64,000 nucleotides of DNA, taken from contig NC_065538.1 in the NCBI RefSeq assembly GCF_932294415.1, forward strand, positions 48,584,843 through 48,648,842. Direction: 5' to 3'. The position numbers and the translations under genes were made by a program. The notes under the pieces were generated by a model that worked only from the letters and a program-made list of their open reading frames with translations, was not told the origin of the DNA and did not search any database. Below, piece by piece: positions 10,923 through 24,037 of this stretch. The first letter of the stretch is position 1, and each line of letters begins with the position of its first letter. The stretch is from Quercus robur (taxonomy: Eukaryota > Streptophyta > Magnoliopsida > Fagales > Fagaceae).

Positions 10923-11509
10923 CCAATAGCTTTCATATTATATTGTTCTATAGAATTAATGAATTATTGCATTATGGTCAATGTACATATTTGGGCAGCT
11001 AGAAACTTAGAAGCATGGTTGGATACTTAGTACTGGTCAGGGTATGGTAGGTTGCTAAGGAAATAAGAGGGAAAGAGATGAATTATGAAATTGGCAGTGT
11101 TATGGTCACTTTCAAGTGAAATGTGAATATATAAAGCTCCTGTTTAGGCTGACAAACAATTCATGCTTTTTAACTAATGATGGTGAGAGGAACTTAGCTG
11201 GGGAGGTTAAAAATGAGGCTGTTATATTATTGTATTATGCTGGAACGGATTCAGAAGTAACATATATAATGAAATTCATACTTCTAATTTCAGGGTCATG
11301 GTTTCAGATTTCTAATATTTCCTATTCAGAAGTATTGGATCCTCAAGAAGCAGTCAGGGGTCCCTAATTGAGGTCCATATTCATAATTTTTCTTCCTCTC
11401 ATCAACAGTTATGTATGTTCATTTGAAGATAAAAGATAAACTACATGATAATTACATTAAGGAGATATTAAATTTGCTCACTGTTTCTGAGCTACATTAT
11501 ATTTTGTGC

Positions 11510-11527
11510 AAGCTTAAGAAGGTCTGC
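11510..11527 (+). repeat. LINE target-site duplication, left copy
   Basis: AAGCTTAAGAAGGTCTGC; the right copy at 12404-12421 differs at two positions. Together they bracket a LINE 3' fragment. Confidence 0.7.
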
Positions 11528-12403
11528 TGGTGTGGGAATCAGACTCTGAAGGATTTGTATCCAGAGTTGTTTGCATGCTCTTTAGTTAGTGAGTCCTCAA
11601 TTTCCTCAACGTTGGTTGAGCAACCAACTGTGGTAGTATGGAGCTGGGACATTTGTTTTCATTGAGACATAAATGATTGGGAGTTGGAGTCGGTGAATTC
11701 CTTTTTCAATCTTCTATAGTCCAATATTCCCAGGAGTGAGGGTGGTGACAGACTGACATTCATTCGTACTACAGTTTTTTACATGGTGTTAGTGATATTT
11801 CCTTCCAATGGAAGATAATTTGATGTGTTAAGGCTCCACTGATGGTTTAGTTCTTCATATGGACAACTGTGTGGGGGTAAGATCCTTATGATAATCTCAT
11901 GAAGAGAGGCTTCATGTTAGTTGGTTGGTGCTGTATGTGCTGGTGCAGCAGGGAGTCAGTGGATCATCTAATGATTCATTGCTCAGTTGCTCGTACATTG
12001 TAGAGTCATAATTTTAGTTCTTTTGGGATACAATGAGTGTTATTGAGGACGGTCATGGATCTCTTGTTTGGGTGATGGAGTTGGTTAGGGAAACATCTTT
12101 GGATGACTGGAATTTAGTCCCCTTTTGTCTGATGTGGATCTTGTGGAGGGACTGTAACCAATGTACTTTTTGAGGACATTGGATGTTTGTTGACTTAATT
12201 GCACTTTTTGTTGATTAGGACATTGTTTGGCTGGTTTTGAGCCTGGGGAATTACCCATAGTATTTCCATTGTTAAGTTTGAGGAGTCATTATACTTCTGT
12301 ACATGATTAGTTATTTTTGTAATTTTTTAGGCTTCTTTGTGCTCTCACGAAGTAGTCTTTTTAATAAAAATATTCTTACTTATCAAGAAAAAAAAAAAAA
12401 AAA
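11528..12403 (+). mobile_element. 5'-truncated L1-type LINE
   Basis: Translation in shifting frames shows the end of a plant L1 ORF2. A WCGNQTLKD-x-YPELF stretch starts at about 11530. The zinc-finger reverse-transcriptase domain (zf-RVT) with its C-x-C...DHL-x-x-HC pattern lies around 11930-12010. Several stops and shifts interrupt it. It ends in AATAAA-like sequence (12364) and a poly(A) run (12386-12405), flanked by an 18-bp target duplication matching at 16 of 18 positions. This is a dead, severely 5'-truncated copy, the usual outcome of target-primed reverse transcription. Confidence 0.82.
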
Positions 12404-12421
12404 AAGCATAAGAAGGTTTGC
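12404..12421 (+). repeat. LINE target-site duplication, right copy
   Basis: AAGCATAAGAAGGTTTGC directly after the poly(A) tail; pairs with 11510-11527. Confidence 0.7.
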
Positions 12422-14990
12422 ATTTATTGACATTTCTACTAGAATTATCTCATTTTGACTCAATTAATGTTGCTCCATTGTTTTAGTGCGTCTTGTGGTG
12501 GGAAGATTACTATGGTATGAATATGTTAAGAATGTATATGCTGTGCACATGTTTCTCTGGCATGCATCATCTGTCTGCTTCAGATTTCATTCTGGACTAC
12601 GTTCAAGAATTTTGCATGTTTTCAATATAATTTACAGAAATTTTTAGTTAAAACAATCTATTCCCTTAATAAATGAGAGTAAAAGTTATCATAATCTGAT
12701 AAAATTTATGTCTTAGAAGGAAAATGAAATAGCTTTTAATTTTGGACTCTTTAACTGCAACCTCTATTTGATCTGAATTGTGCTCTATTGCAATTTTTAT
12801 TAGTTATCTGATGGATCTTTTATTCAAAGCTTTTTTTGAGGCTTCAGAACTGTAATTATTGTAGAAGAAAGTCGGATCTTCTTGAATCTCTTCTCCTTTC
12901 ATTTGTAAATGGATTATGGTATAAATATGAAAATTCAGCAACATGTTCAATTTAGTTGGTTATGCCAGTGAGCATATATAACATTCAGCTTTTCCTGTTC
13001 ATATAATTTGCAAAAATTTTAGAATGGGTTCATTTTGTCTATAATTAATGTGGCATGGCTCACTGTCTCCCAGGTTTTCACAGGAAGACCTTTATGGCTA
13101 AAAATGATGAAAAGGCAGGAAGGGCCTTTATGGCTAAAAATTATAGGATGAGAAAGCTTTGGCTGGAGAAATTTTTCAACAAATCCTTCTAATTTGAAGT
13201 TGCTAGATACGTTGTGTGAAACATATTAGTGGTACCATGGTATTGTTTAGGTTATTAATAATTATGGAACACTGATTGACATGTTTTGGAGTTATTATGG
13301 AATAATGTTATATTTTGGATTCATTAGTATTTTGATAATGTTATATTTTGTCCAGATATATTTTGCAGGTTCTGCTGTATTGGTTGAGAAATATTCTGCA
13401 GGTTCCTTCATTTTGAAATAGGCCATTAAGGACAAGATACTCTCCTTGGATTACCTGAACTATCAGGTTGAAATATTGATTGCTGATTCTGAGCTGTCAT
13501 TTAACAATGGGGTGATTGTTAAATGAAAATACTAACAGATACTCTCTCTCTCTTTCTTCATTACTACTGCTTTATTAATTTTTGTAGGTCATTGAGTTGG
13601 TTGCAGAAAATTTTCACAGATTGTGGTTTTGGTGATTTGGCACTTGCCTTCTACAAAAGTAGTAGAAGGAAACCTTTATGGAGGGGCTTGTACCTGGAAT
13701 GGAATGCCTTTACCAAGCAACAATTATATTGAGTTGAATTCTGCTGGTTCATGGTCTGTAGACTGTAGAGTTAGTATTGAATACTGTTATGGTGTAGGGG
13801 GTGAAGGTTGAAACTGGAATGGAATGATTGAAGTAGTTTGACTTAAGGGTGGGAGTCAAAACTCAGGGATTTTAACTTTTCCCTTCCGTCTTCTCTTATC
13901 TTACCAAAGCAGTAGAAATAAACATTGTTCCAGAGGCTACATGTATTGGAATTATGCCAAAGTGATGATTTTGCTAAGTTCATCACGCAGAATAGCAGCT
14001 TAACTCTGCCACTTCTGCCTTTAATCTGGGGAAATCGGGGTTTGGGTTTGATATAGAAAGGGCTAGAGGCAATTACAGTTTGCTAGTGGAAATTATCCAG
14101 AATAAAATTAAGATTTTAATTGACTTATAATTTATTATAATTTATTCACAGATCTGATTTAATATAATCTTTAGATTGATGAGAAAGAGAAAGATTAAAG
14201 GGGCAAGTCAGAGTAATAGAGAGATGGTAAGGAAATCATATGATACCCTGAGCTGTCAATTCTCAATAATCTATCTACCACATACAGTCAATTACCTTGG
14301 AGGTTTATTGGACCAAATAGTCTCATTGAATTGAGTAGGGGCCAAAAGACTAGTTTTGGGGTACAATTGTGCATAATTCTTCTCTGACCAGCCCATTGCT
14401 ACAGCATCAATTGAGCTGAACTATTCATTTTTTATAAGTATAGAATTTATCCAGCCAACTCCAACTTCTTTTTGTTATACCACTCAAATAAAAAATGTGG
14501 CTGGAATTATGATGATGCAAGGATACAACAGTTAATGGTCATTCTGTGGTCATTGTTTTGATTGTATGATACAACCTGGATGCTAGCATGAAACTTACAC
14601 ATTTTTGCCTAAATCAATGAATATATATATATATTCATTGAAAGGTTAATTAGCGATATGCTTAATATAATTGTGTGCTTGTCTCCTTGTTTTGATCAGT
14701 TGCTTATTGCACAAAATTCTGTGCACTAGAAGTTTTCTCTACACAGCTTTCTACAACAAAAAAAGTTTAAAAGATGATTTACAAGCTTCAGCTAAAGCTC
14801 AAAGAAGTGGTACTATAAGTAGATTAACCTTTTTAACCATTGGTGATGTCTCAGTACAATTTATTATAGTATCCCTTAAACGATCATAATCAATGTTATT
14901 CATTATTTTGAACTTGTATAAGTAGATTCAACCTTAGCCATTGGTGGTGATGTCTTAGTACAATTTTAAATTTTTACCCTTTTTTTTTTT
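12422..14990. other. Intergenic, nothing firm
   Basis: AT-rich. Short near-duplicates of CCTTTATGGCTAAAAAT occur at 13088 and 13127. A perfect 26-bp palindrome of CAATGAATATATA and its complement lies at 14615-14640. Short frames at 13523-13811 and 14671-14889 show no family features. Confidence 0.5.
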
Positions 14991-15003
14991 CATTTTACGT
15001 TGT

Positions 15004-15145
15004 GCCAAACACTGGAAAATATTTTACACAATATTTTCATATATACTGCCAAACACTGTAAAATGAAAATATTTTCCTGCAAATATTTTACAGGTAAAAT
15101 ATTTTACCTTTGCAAATATTTTACATCAAAACAAACAGAGCGTAA
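15004..15145. repeat. Short foldback repeat with GTAAAATATTTTAC core
   Basis: Repeated and mutually complementary AAAATATTTTAC blocks within 140 bp form several alternative hairpins. The pattern resembles a small hAT-like MITE, but termini and target duplication were not established. Confidence 0.4.
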
Positions 15146-15149
15146 CTTA

Positions 15150-16190
15150 CAGAAAATGCAGAACTTCTTCTGTAAAAAGTTCTGGCTGTTTTAGAATATA
15201 ATCAGCTAAACTTTGTTCTTAGAATCCATGTATTCTTTCTGCTTTTTGGTACATATGAACACAGGATTTGCACAAAGGCAAAATGTTAGGTGGAGAAGAT
15301 GGTGAAAAGTAATCATGTGCCCAACTCTTAATGATTTAGTTAGGCTCTGTTATGTGGTGTAGAATAGAATGGAATAATGGGTCGTTATTTTGGAAACTTG
15401 GGAGGGAACGTGGATAAGTCACATGATAGTGGTGTTGTACAAATAGTTATACTCAGGAATTTGAGATTGGGATGCAATGTTTAGCTACTAACCTTTTTTT
15501 TTTTTTTTATATGTACAATGTTTAGCTACTAACTAGTCAAATGATCTTATTTTTTGAATTGAACTCATACAAATAAGACTTTCACCTTTAAAATAGTTCC
15601 AGGACTTACCAAAGGAAAGAAACTTCAATTGTGTGCTTTCCTTCATTAACAAACACAGCATCAAACTCAAGTTTTTAGTTTTACTTTTGGAGGGTTCCAT
15701 TTCAAAAAGGATGACAGCAATTGAAGAAATGGCATTAATATATGTTCTTTGTTGATACTGGAACTCTTACCCTGAATCGTCTGGGTGTTGAATCAGAACC
15801 TTATTAAGGTAACAAAGCTGACTCCAAGACTCTTTTCAATCCTACAATTAGTTTGTACAATAGACCTATAGTTATCTGCACATAGAACATCATGATGACA
15901 ACTTTATGTTTATGTTTATTCTTACATGTTTTTGCCATTGAATCCAGTTTGAAAATTTCCCAAAAATTTGGTTAACTAGACAGATGTTAATGATTTAGTA
16001 TGTTGGACAGTTGAGTTGAGTACACAAGTTGTTTACCTTCTCATAAGAGCTTTCATTTTTGCTAATTGATAGGTACTCTGTTACCCAATCTTAAACTTCC
16101 TCCAATTTTAAGTGGTAATCATGCATGAAATTATTTTCCTTTTTATTGAATTCATTTTACATGTCTTTTAGTTTTTAATTCTGTTCTGGT

Positions 16191-16226
<36 letters not shown>

Positions 16227-16380
16227 TGTGGTGATTTTTATAGATTTGCCTTTTGATTTATGGTTTTATTTTCAACTTTTGCAAAGTTTATGATATTTGG
16301 TTTGGTTTCTTTAGGTCAATCAAAACCAGGAATTTCTCAATACAATATAAGCTTTTGAAATTTTTGAGTTCTGAGTCTTC
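15150..16380. other. Intergenic, nothing recognised
   Basis: AT-rich DNA with T runs at 15498-15508 and 16193-16225. No gene or clear repeat. Confidence 0.5.
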
Positions 16381-16439
16381 CGACTTTAGAAGTATGGCTG
16401 AGGGGAGGAGAAAAAGAACATGCTAGATGAAGATTACAG

Positions 16440-16955
16440 TGTTACAAGCAAGATTGGATGTGATTGGGTGTGGTTAATAGGTGCTGTTTATGCTATTGTG
16501 ATGGGGAATCAATAGATCACCTTCTTCTTCACTGTAAGTTTTCTCACGCCTTATGGTGTGAAGCTTTTGCAGTGTTTGGGATCCAGTGGATAATGCCGAG
16601 ATCAATCAGCTCTTTTTTCTTTATGTGGAGAAACTGGTTTGGAAAGTATCTTTCAATCATTTGGAATATGGTCCTAGCATATTTAATGTGGTTAGTTTGG
16701 CAAGAACGCAATACCTGCATTTTTGAAGACAAGGAGAGAACATTAGATCATCAAAAATCTCTCCTCTTTGGTACTCTGTTTCATTGGGCTCGTATTTGGG
16801 GGTGTACGAATTGTATTTCTTTATCTGAATTTTTAGTCTCTATTTCCTTTAGTTCATAATTATATTGTATTTGTTTCTTGTTCAGAGTGTTCACCATCAT
16901 GAACATAATATTCAATTTCTTTTCAATAAAAGTCTTATTACCTATCCAAAAAGAA
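16440..16955 (+). mobile_element. L1-type LINE 3' end with intact zf-RVT frame
   Basis: The 131-codon frame at 16464-16859 reads as the C-terminus of a plant LINE ORF2: paired cysteines (CCLCYC), then DHLLLHC, then a Trp-rich region with WQERN, as in the zf-RVT domain. The following 3' UTR ends AATAAAAGTCTTATTACCTA and a short A-rich tail, closely matching the tail of the copy at 11528-12403, so they are one family. The frame is open here, so this copy is younger or luckier. The 5' boundary and target duplication were not found. Confidence 0.75.
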
Positions 16956-17643
16956 AGTAAAGTTTTGTATACATTGTTTGGGGTTTTTGATCCCTAGTTG
17001 TAACAAAGTTAACAAATTCTTCTCTAAGTAATTAGTTAGATTAATTATGCTTTAGATTTGAATTGAATAACATCACACAAACATGGATCACACATAAACA
17101 ACCAAAATGATGATCCATGAAAACTAATGAAACAAACTATTTCATAGTTAAAACTTAAAACCTAGGGGATTTAACCGTCAATTCTCAAGGTAACAAATCC
17201 ACTTGAATAGAATTGAAGTTTGTATAAAAGATTTAACCCTAAATCTAATGCTACCTCATGTAGTACTTGTTGCACATGAACTCTTCCCTCATGACTTCAA
17301 GAACACCTTTCAAATATTTGTACTAGTAACTTGGATGTAAATTGGATGTCACCAGATCTTTTGAATGAACATAGGTCTTTGGTTAATGCTTGAAGAGAGT
17401 GGAAAATTCCAAATTTGTGTCCATTAATGCTTCAAAAGAGTTTGAAAAATTCTAGATCTATGTACAATTCACTACTCTCTCGTAGTCAAGGAAAATACGC
17501 TCTAGGGCTTGCCTATATAGTGAACTTGATATGCAAGTGCCCTAGATCAAACCGCTGACAGAAAATGCCAAGAATCCAAATTGCATAATTCTCAATCGGT
17601 TGAGATATGTAGTTCAACCGATCGACTTAAGTAACTCTTGACA
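16956..17643. other. Intergenic, nothing recognised
   Basis: AT-rich, no protein-like frame. Confidence 0.5.
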
Positions 17644-18550
17644 TAGTTGTCAATATTGTACGATACACGATACATATCATATGTAAAAAGTTCTGTATCA
17701 TATCAACATATCATAAGTGCTCATAAATCGTACGATGCAATATGTGTATCGTATGAATCATATCGTATCGTACGATACATAGACAAATGCTTTAAAATGA
17801 GATTTTTTATTAAAATTTATACTTTTATTTTAATCTAACAAGTTGTTAGACTTGTTTTAAATACAAAATCATTAGGTTACTTAATTTAACCTAATAAAAT
17901 AACAAATTCCTAAGGTTTTTTTTTTTTTCCCTCTCTTTCTTCTATAAAATTTGGACTACACAGTACACACTTACAATTTACTCTAATATTTACAAATTTA
18001 TTTTCTATACTATGAGTAAGATATTAATTGAAAATATAATTATTTTTATTTATTATTTTCATTATTATTATAAGTCCAAGAAACTAGAATGCCAAGAAGA
18101 ATTTTTTTATTGTTATTATTAAAATAAAAAGAACAAGAAGAGATAGTAAATGTTAATGAAGAAATAAATCTACAAAATAATAAACGTGATGATAGCATTG
18201 ACTTAGATGGGTTGATTAGCCAATATGATGAAAATAAATTAATATTTGGGTCATTTGTAATATATTATCACTTTTGAATTTAAGCAATTTGAATGTATAT
18301 GTTATAAACACGTGCTAGTTTGATTTATTTAGTTAGCTTGTTAAATATTATTATATAAGTGATGAATAAATTAGTCATTAGTTGAATATATTCAAAATTT
18401 ATAATGAATATATCCTTTATATATGTATATCTATAATTTTTTATAGATTTTATAAAGTGTTTGTGTATCGTATGATACACGATACGATATGATACATGAT
18501 ACAGAAAAATAAAAAACCAATTCATTATATGATTCACGTTTTGACAACTA
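17644..18550. mobile_element. Candidate DNA transposon relic with GATACGAT-rich ends
   Basis: Ends in inverted TAGTTGTCAA (17644-17653) and TTGACAACTA (18541-18550). Both subterminal regions are packed with ATCGTACGATAC-type palindromic blocks (17656-17785, 18462-18505) in opposite orientation. The interior is AT-rich with an acidic, fragmentary coding-like piece near 18130-18240. No target duplication was found next to the termini, so the exact ends are uncertain. Confidence 0.5.
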
Positions 18551-19605
18551 CGATTCTCGATAAGTTGATTTAGTGTCGAAACCTTGTGTAATAGCAGTCT
18601 AGTTTCTATTTTTTTGAGTCTTTCACTGTTCTAACCTTGAATTACCTTGTTCAATAACTAACCTCAATACCAATTTAAGAGACAATTTAGATTCTAATTG
18701 TTACAATTGTTTATGGTTTGCCAACCTAAAAGATGGACCTAACATACACCTACTATTGGGAATGAAAATTTTTGTCACATGCATTTGCTTTTTTAATTCA
18801 ATCTCTCTTCTTCTTCATCTTTCTTTCTTTTTATTTTATGATATTGGCCCCAACCACCTACTGCTTCTTTGCTTCTGCTCTTCCTGTCATTGCCTTTAGT
18901 GAGCAACCATGTGTCAACAACCTTTATTTATTTTTGGTTGATGTGAAGATAAGCGATAAGATTTACAACATCACTGTGAAGTTACTTTTTGATTTTTGGT
19001 TGAAGTAATAAATGTTTTCTGAGGTAATTTTTATTTAAGTGTCAACAAAGTTTTCAAAAGTTAGTGTGCACTTTATAAGAGTAGTCAGGGAAAAAAATAT
19101 CGTAATAGTAGTCAGTAGACCGTTGATTTTTTTTTTTTTAAGAGGAAGTAGACCGTTGATATTGAACTCCCAACCCAATTTCCTGCAGAAGTCCTAGTTC
19201 TAGTGACTGAAGTTAATATTAGAAAAAGTTTCTCAAAAAATTAATATTAGAAATGTTATGCAAACAGCCAAACATAAACAGCCAATATTAAGCATACATA
19301 TGCCATTACATACATGCTCATTGCTTAGTTTATTCATTTTCTCTTGACTTTCGCTAGCACCTCAAAGTCTTGTATTTTAACTGATATATTTAAAGCTTTT
19401 TCCATCAGAAATGTGTTTATATAATATAGTTAACTATCACATCAGATCTAGGTATATCCTAATGCATCAAGACATGATAGTACAGAATATGCTGATCTAC
19501 CTAGCATGCTATTCATGCCTAATACCTACTCTAGTTGAAGCTTAATAGAATTATCTTTTTTTGGTGAAAACTTAATAGAATATCTCTCAACATATGAACA
19601 AAGCC
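18551..19605. other. Intergenic, nothing recognised
   Basis: AT-rich. A 78-codon hydrophobic frame at 18772-19008 has no recognisable features. Confidence 0.5.
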
Positions 19606-19608
19606 TCT

Positions 19609-20065
19609 TTAAAGTCTAAATACGCCCTTAAATTTTGGAGGAGGCATTTTAATTTTACACCTTTAATTTTTAGAAATAGATTGTTCACCTTGCAGTTATA
19701 TTTCTTTTGCTTTAGTAACTTCTTTGTGGCTCCATTTATATTTTTGGTTAAATGTCATATAAATTTGTTACACATGTTTAATTCGTCTAATAAAATAATG
19801 TCACGTCATTTTCATTATGTCACATCAATAAATTATTTAAAATTCTTTAAGCTACAAAATGATGTGTGATGAAAATAATATAATATCATTTTATTGGACG
19901 AACTAAACATTCGTGGCAAGTTTATATGGCACTTAATTGAAAATATAGATGGAAGAGTTGCTAATACAAACCAAACATAATTTCAGCGTAAAATCTAAAC
20001 TCTGAAATTTTATGAAGTAAAATTCAAAGACTCCTAAATTGAAGAAGTGTAATTTACACTTTAGC
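19609..20065. repeat. Foldback MITE-like element
   Basis: The left part (TAAAGTCTAAATACGCCC and on) is imperfectly complementary to the right part ending ACACTTTAGCC, over roughly 70 bp. The centre is AT-rich. Exact termini and target duplication not resolved. Confidence 0.4.
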
Positions 20066-20211
20066 CTAAAATAAAATAACTCAACAAATCCGGGTTAAGA
20101 ATTGGTTTAATAATTTGATTTTGCTATAAAAAATTGTAAATCAATCTTATTTTATTTCTTTTCTGCACAACCAAAGAAACATTCTCCATAGAATTGTAAA
20201 ACTAAGTGTCC

Positions 20212-20510
20212 GTTTGGTAAAAATTATTTTTGCCAACTTATTTCTGCTATTATTCATAAGTCTCATTACACTTTTCGGTGTTATTCATGGGTCTCACTGT
20301 ACTATTTCAACTAACTTTTAGCTTTATCTACCGTACTTTCAGTAAAAAAATTTCAGTTTTCAGTTTTATCTATAATACTTTTAGCAAAAAGTACTGTAAA
20401 TAAAGCTAAAAATTAGCTGAAATAGTATAGTGGGATCTATGAATAATACCAAAAAGTACAGTGAGATTCATAAATATTAACAAAAATAAACTGAATAGTA
20501 AAAAAAAAAA
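20212..20510. repeat. Near-palindromic MITE, about 300 bp
   Basis: The left half (AACTTATTTCTGCTATTATT ... TAGCTTTATCTAC) is the reverse complement of the right half (GTAAATAAAGCTA ... AATAAACT) along most of its length. The transcript would form one long hairpin, a classic small-RNA source. The left margin has the GTCCGTTTGGTA start seen in plant hAT-type MITEs. Confidence 0.65.
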
Positions 20511-21043
20511 GGTTGATTTTTTAAGTCAATGTCAAATACACACCAAACACCATGATTCCACGCTTTTTGATGGTACAATCTCCAATTCCAATTCATTGGT
20601 GGCGTTTGGATTTCCACTCCTAAAAAGTTTTAAGAACGAACACTATATTTGTTATTTGATCCTTAAAAGTTTTGTTCGATATTTCAATTTCGTCCTAAGA
20701 GTTTAAAAATTAACAATCAATAAAAGGTGCCTACTCTAAAATGGATGCGGACCTGATCTGTCAACATTGGGCATATTTTCCAAAAGAAAAATATGTTTTG
20801 ATGACTTAAAAAATTACATGGGATGAGCCTAGCTAGAGTGAAAGTTCCTCACCATTGGACCAACTGACACTATGATAGGATGATGTTACGTGGTACCAAA
20901 TTTCTAACACTGAAATTCTAAATCCTCTTGTAAAAGAGGATAGGTGGTCCAAACCAAATAGCAATGCTACGTATACACCCCCCCCCCCCCCCCACCCACC
21001 AAAAAAAAAAAAAAAAAAAGGAAAAAGAAGAAGGAAAAATCGT

Positions 21044-21182
21044 AGCTTCTAGTTAGTTCAACTGATAAAGTCCCTAATGGTTGAATAAGAGATCTAGGGT
21101 TCAATCCCGTCTACACCAAAAATCCGATTAGTGTCTTGGTCTGATAATAAAGAGCTATCATCAGGAATGGATACCATAAGTC
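21044..21182 (+). mobile_element. tRNA-derived SINE
   Basis: An A box-like TAGTTAGTTCAACTGATA and a B box GGTTCAATCC (21098-21107), 40 bp apart, form an internal RNA polymerase III promoter. The tail region CTACACCAAAAATCCG and AGAGCTATCATCAGGA matches the body of a widespread dicot SINE type. It is diverged and lacks a clear poly-A end. Confidence 0.7.
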
Positions 21183-21436
21183 ACCTTCTTCTTGCGCACG
21201 TATCTAGTCCAATATCTGAGACAATTCATGTTAGCCCATTGATCACCACAATTGAAAAGAATAAGATAGTATCTCTCATTTTCAATTTGGGATTAAATAT
21301 TTTCACTAATTCTTCATCTTCCATATTTACTCTCATATCTTTACATTTATATTGTAATATTTATTCATTTTAATTATTTAATATTAAAATGCTCCAACAC
21401 ACCCAAAAAAAAAAAACCCTTGCCAACCTTTTGCGT

Positions 21437-21440
<4 letters not shown>

Positions 21441-21517
<77 letters not shown>
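21441..21517. repeat. (CT)n microsatellite
   Basis: About 38 uninterrupted CT dinucleotides; the overlapping Ser/Leu open frame is an artefact. Confidence 0.97.
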
Positions 21518-21521
<4 letters not shown>

Positions 21522-23148
21522 GTTGTGTCAAAGGCTCTACCCATTTTTAATTTTCCTAAAACCTTCTCTCACTTTCTCTTTTCTCTTATGTGCTCTCCGC
21601 CTCTCCCTAATAATGGATCTCTTTCTTCACTCTCTCTCTCTCTCTTCTAAATTGTGATAACGTTTTGATCCATAAAAGCAAGAAGTACTAACATGTGTAA
21701 AGAGTGTGTAGAAACATGAGGCCTTAACTTTTGATGATAAAAAAATGGTCTTATCAATGAGTGCCCTTAGGGTGCAATTGTTAATAGATCATTTTCTGAA
21801 ATTTTTAATACCACTTTCATGAAAAATATAAAAGACTGTCAAAAAAATTAGTTACTTTTTTTTCTCATAAAAAGATTCTAAAAATAGTTCATAAGCTAAT
21901 GTGCTTAGGGCACCCGTTAACTTTTTCCATAAAATGTAATAAATGTGTGGCTATAGTTTATATCTAATTTATTTAATTAAAAAAAAAAAGGTGTAATTTG
22001 TAGAGGGAGCTATTGGGAACATAAGTACAAAACAATTTTGTAATTGGCGTTGTATCATGTATGTTTGACTTGACCAATCACTAAAAAATTATACTCTATA
22101 ACTTTCTTCTTCTTTTTTGCTTTCTTTATTGTAGCATTTAGTTTTGATGTTTTAAACAATATCTATTTCAACAAAGTTTTTTCTTTTTTGCTTTCTTATT
22201 GTAGTTAGTCGTTTAGTTTTGATGTCTTAAACAATAGTAATACTATTTCCACAATATTTTTCACAACTTCACAATAAATCTTATATATATGGTAAAGTTT
22301 AAATAGTTCGAATCTAGTTTATTATTGACATCACTTTTTAAGTCACCAAGAACAAATTGCTCTCTAGAATTTGTTGTGAAAATATTGTGAATTCAACATT
22401 ACTTTTTATGTATAAAAAAATTAACATTAATTTTGTTGAGACATTGTTGTATCAATAAATTATTAAGATTAATATTATTGTGATTTGTGAGGCACTTTTT
22501 TTTTTTTTTAGCTTTTTGTTTGGGACTATTTTTTGGTACAAAAGATTTATAAGATAGGAAAATAATAAAGCATCCTAAAATTAAATAAATAAATAATGGA
22601 ATGAAAACTCAAAAAAAAAAAAAAAGGAACGAAAATTTAGAATATAGGACGAAGTATCACAACTTTAAAAATCAAGAAATTATTTTAATTGTTATGTAGA
22701 TATAAGATGAATCCTTATAAGTGATATGACTTTTTTTGATTTGTAGATCATGGAAAAGTCACTTACAATGTTTAATTCTTTTATTAAAAAAATACAAATA
22801 ATTTAGAAGCTAATAGTGAAGATTTTAGTATTGCCAACCTCTAATGTTTTAATTTCTAAAAATAATCGAACAAAATTTTGAAAAGACACCATCAATAAAA
22901 TTCAACAAGCTTAAACTTGGCCCCCTAGGTTGGAATTCCGAGTCCGTTTCTACGACTGATATAATTTTTTAAATTACCTACTACTAACAATTCGCCACAT
23001 CAGTAATTGTGAAAACTTTTATCAAATTTTTTTATATCTATAGACTTTTTCCAAACCAAAACTACAATACACGTCTCTGCTGGTTTGATAGCGAGTACTT
23101 ATAATCCACTTTTGGTTGCTTGCATGTAGCTTTTTAAGCTATCTAGAC

Positions 23149-23149
<1 letters not shown>

Positions 23150-23199
<50 letters not shown>
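23150..23199. repeat. (TTA)n microsatellite
   Basis: About 16 uninterrupted trinucleotides. Confidence 0.95.
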
Positions 23200-23201
<2 letters not shown>

Positions 23202-23999
23202 ATGTGCTCATTTAGATGACCCATCAGCCTCTAATTAACATATGAATGAAATTAAATTCAAAGATTCAATAGCTGGTTTTAGACTTTAGGAACGAAATTA
23301 AAAAATATAAAATATAAAATTTAAGGACTAAATATGATTTTTGGCCAATCAATTTTTTTTTATTTCCCTTGGTAATTACACTACTCATGCAACCATGGAT
23401 ACAAGAGGCATAATCTCTCCTAGGGAGTTGACTTCTTGCCTCTGTCTAGGGAATTTTTGTTATGGATAAGTGAAGTTCATCTCATATGAGACGTTATATG
23501 TCAGTATTACACCAATTAATACATATCACCTCCTTTTTAAAATGATTAAGAGTGAGACAAATTCCATCTTTTTTTCTTCTTTTATAAGTATATTCCCCGG
23601 CAATAAAATTAGGCTTTTCAAAAATTTTGTTTTTTGTTTTGAAAAAAAAAAAAAAAAAAAAAAAAACCTTAATTGTTCAACTCTTTAACTACTTACAACT
23701 GCTTGTGCAGCTAACTTGAATTGCAAGTAAGGTCAACCTTTACCTAACTTATTTTTTGAGGGGAAACCTTTTCCAAACTTGGTATTATATTGTTTGTAAA
23801 TACTACAAAACAATAGCAATTCTATAGTTGTGAACCTGGGCAGTGAGTACTTCTCGATCTTGTAAAATTTTTAGTTAGTTATTAAACAACACGTACTCCA
23901 ACTTATCCTCTAAGATCTAAACTCCCATTGGAAATTACCATGAAAAGTTTTGTACTTCTATTGTACGAACTGTTTGTTTAGTTGAGTAAATTGTACAAA

Positions 24000-24000
<1 letters not shown>

Positions 24001-24033
<33 letters not shown>
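24001..24033. repeat. (AT)n microsatellite
   Basis: About 15 AT dinucleotides. Confidence 0.95.

Positions 24034-24037
<4 letters not shown>

Noticed and set aside
21420-21650. 76-codon Ser/Leu frame
   Set aside because: Created by the CT microsatellite.
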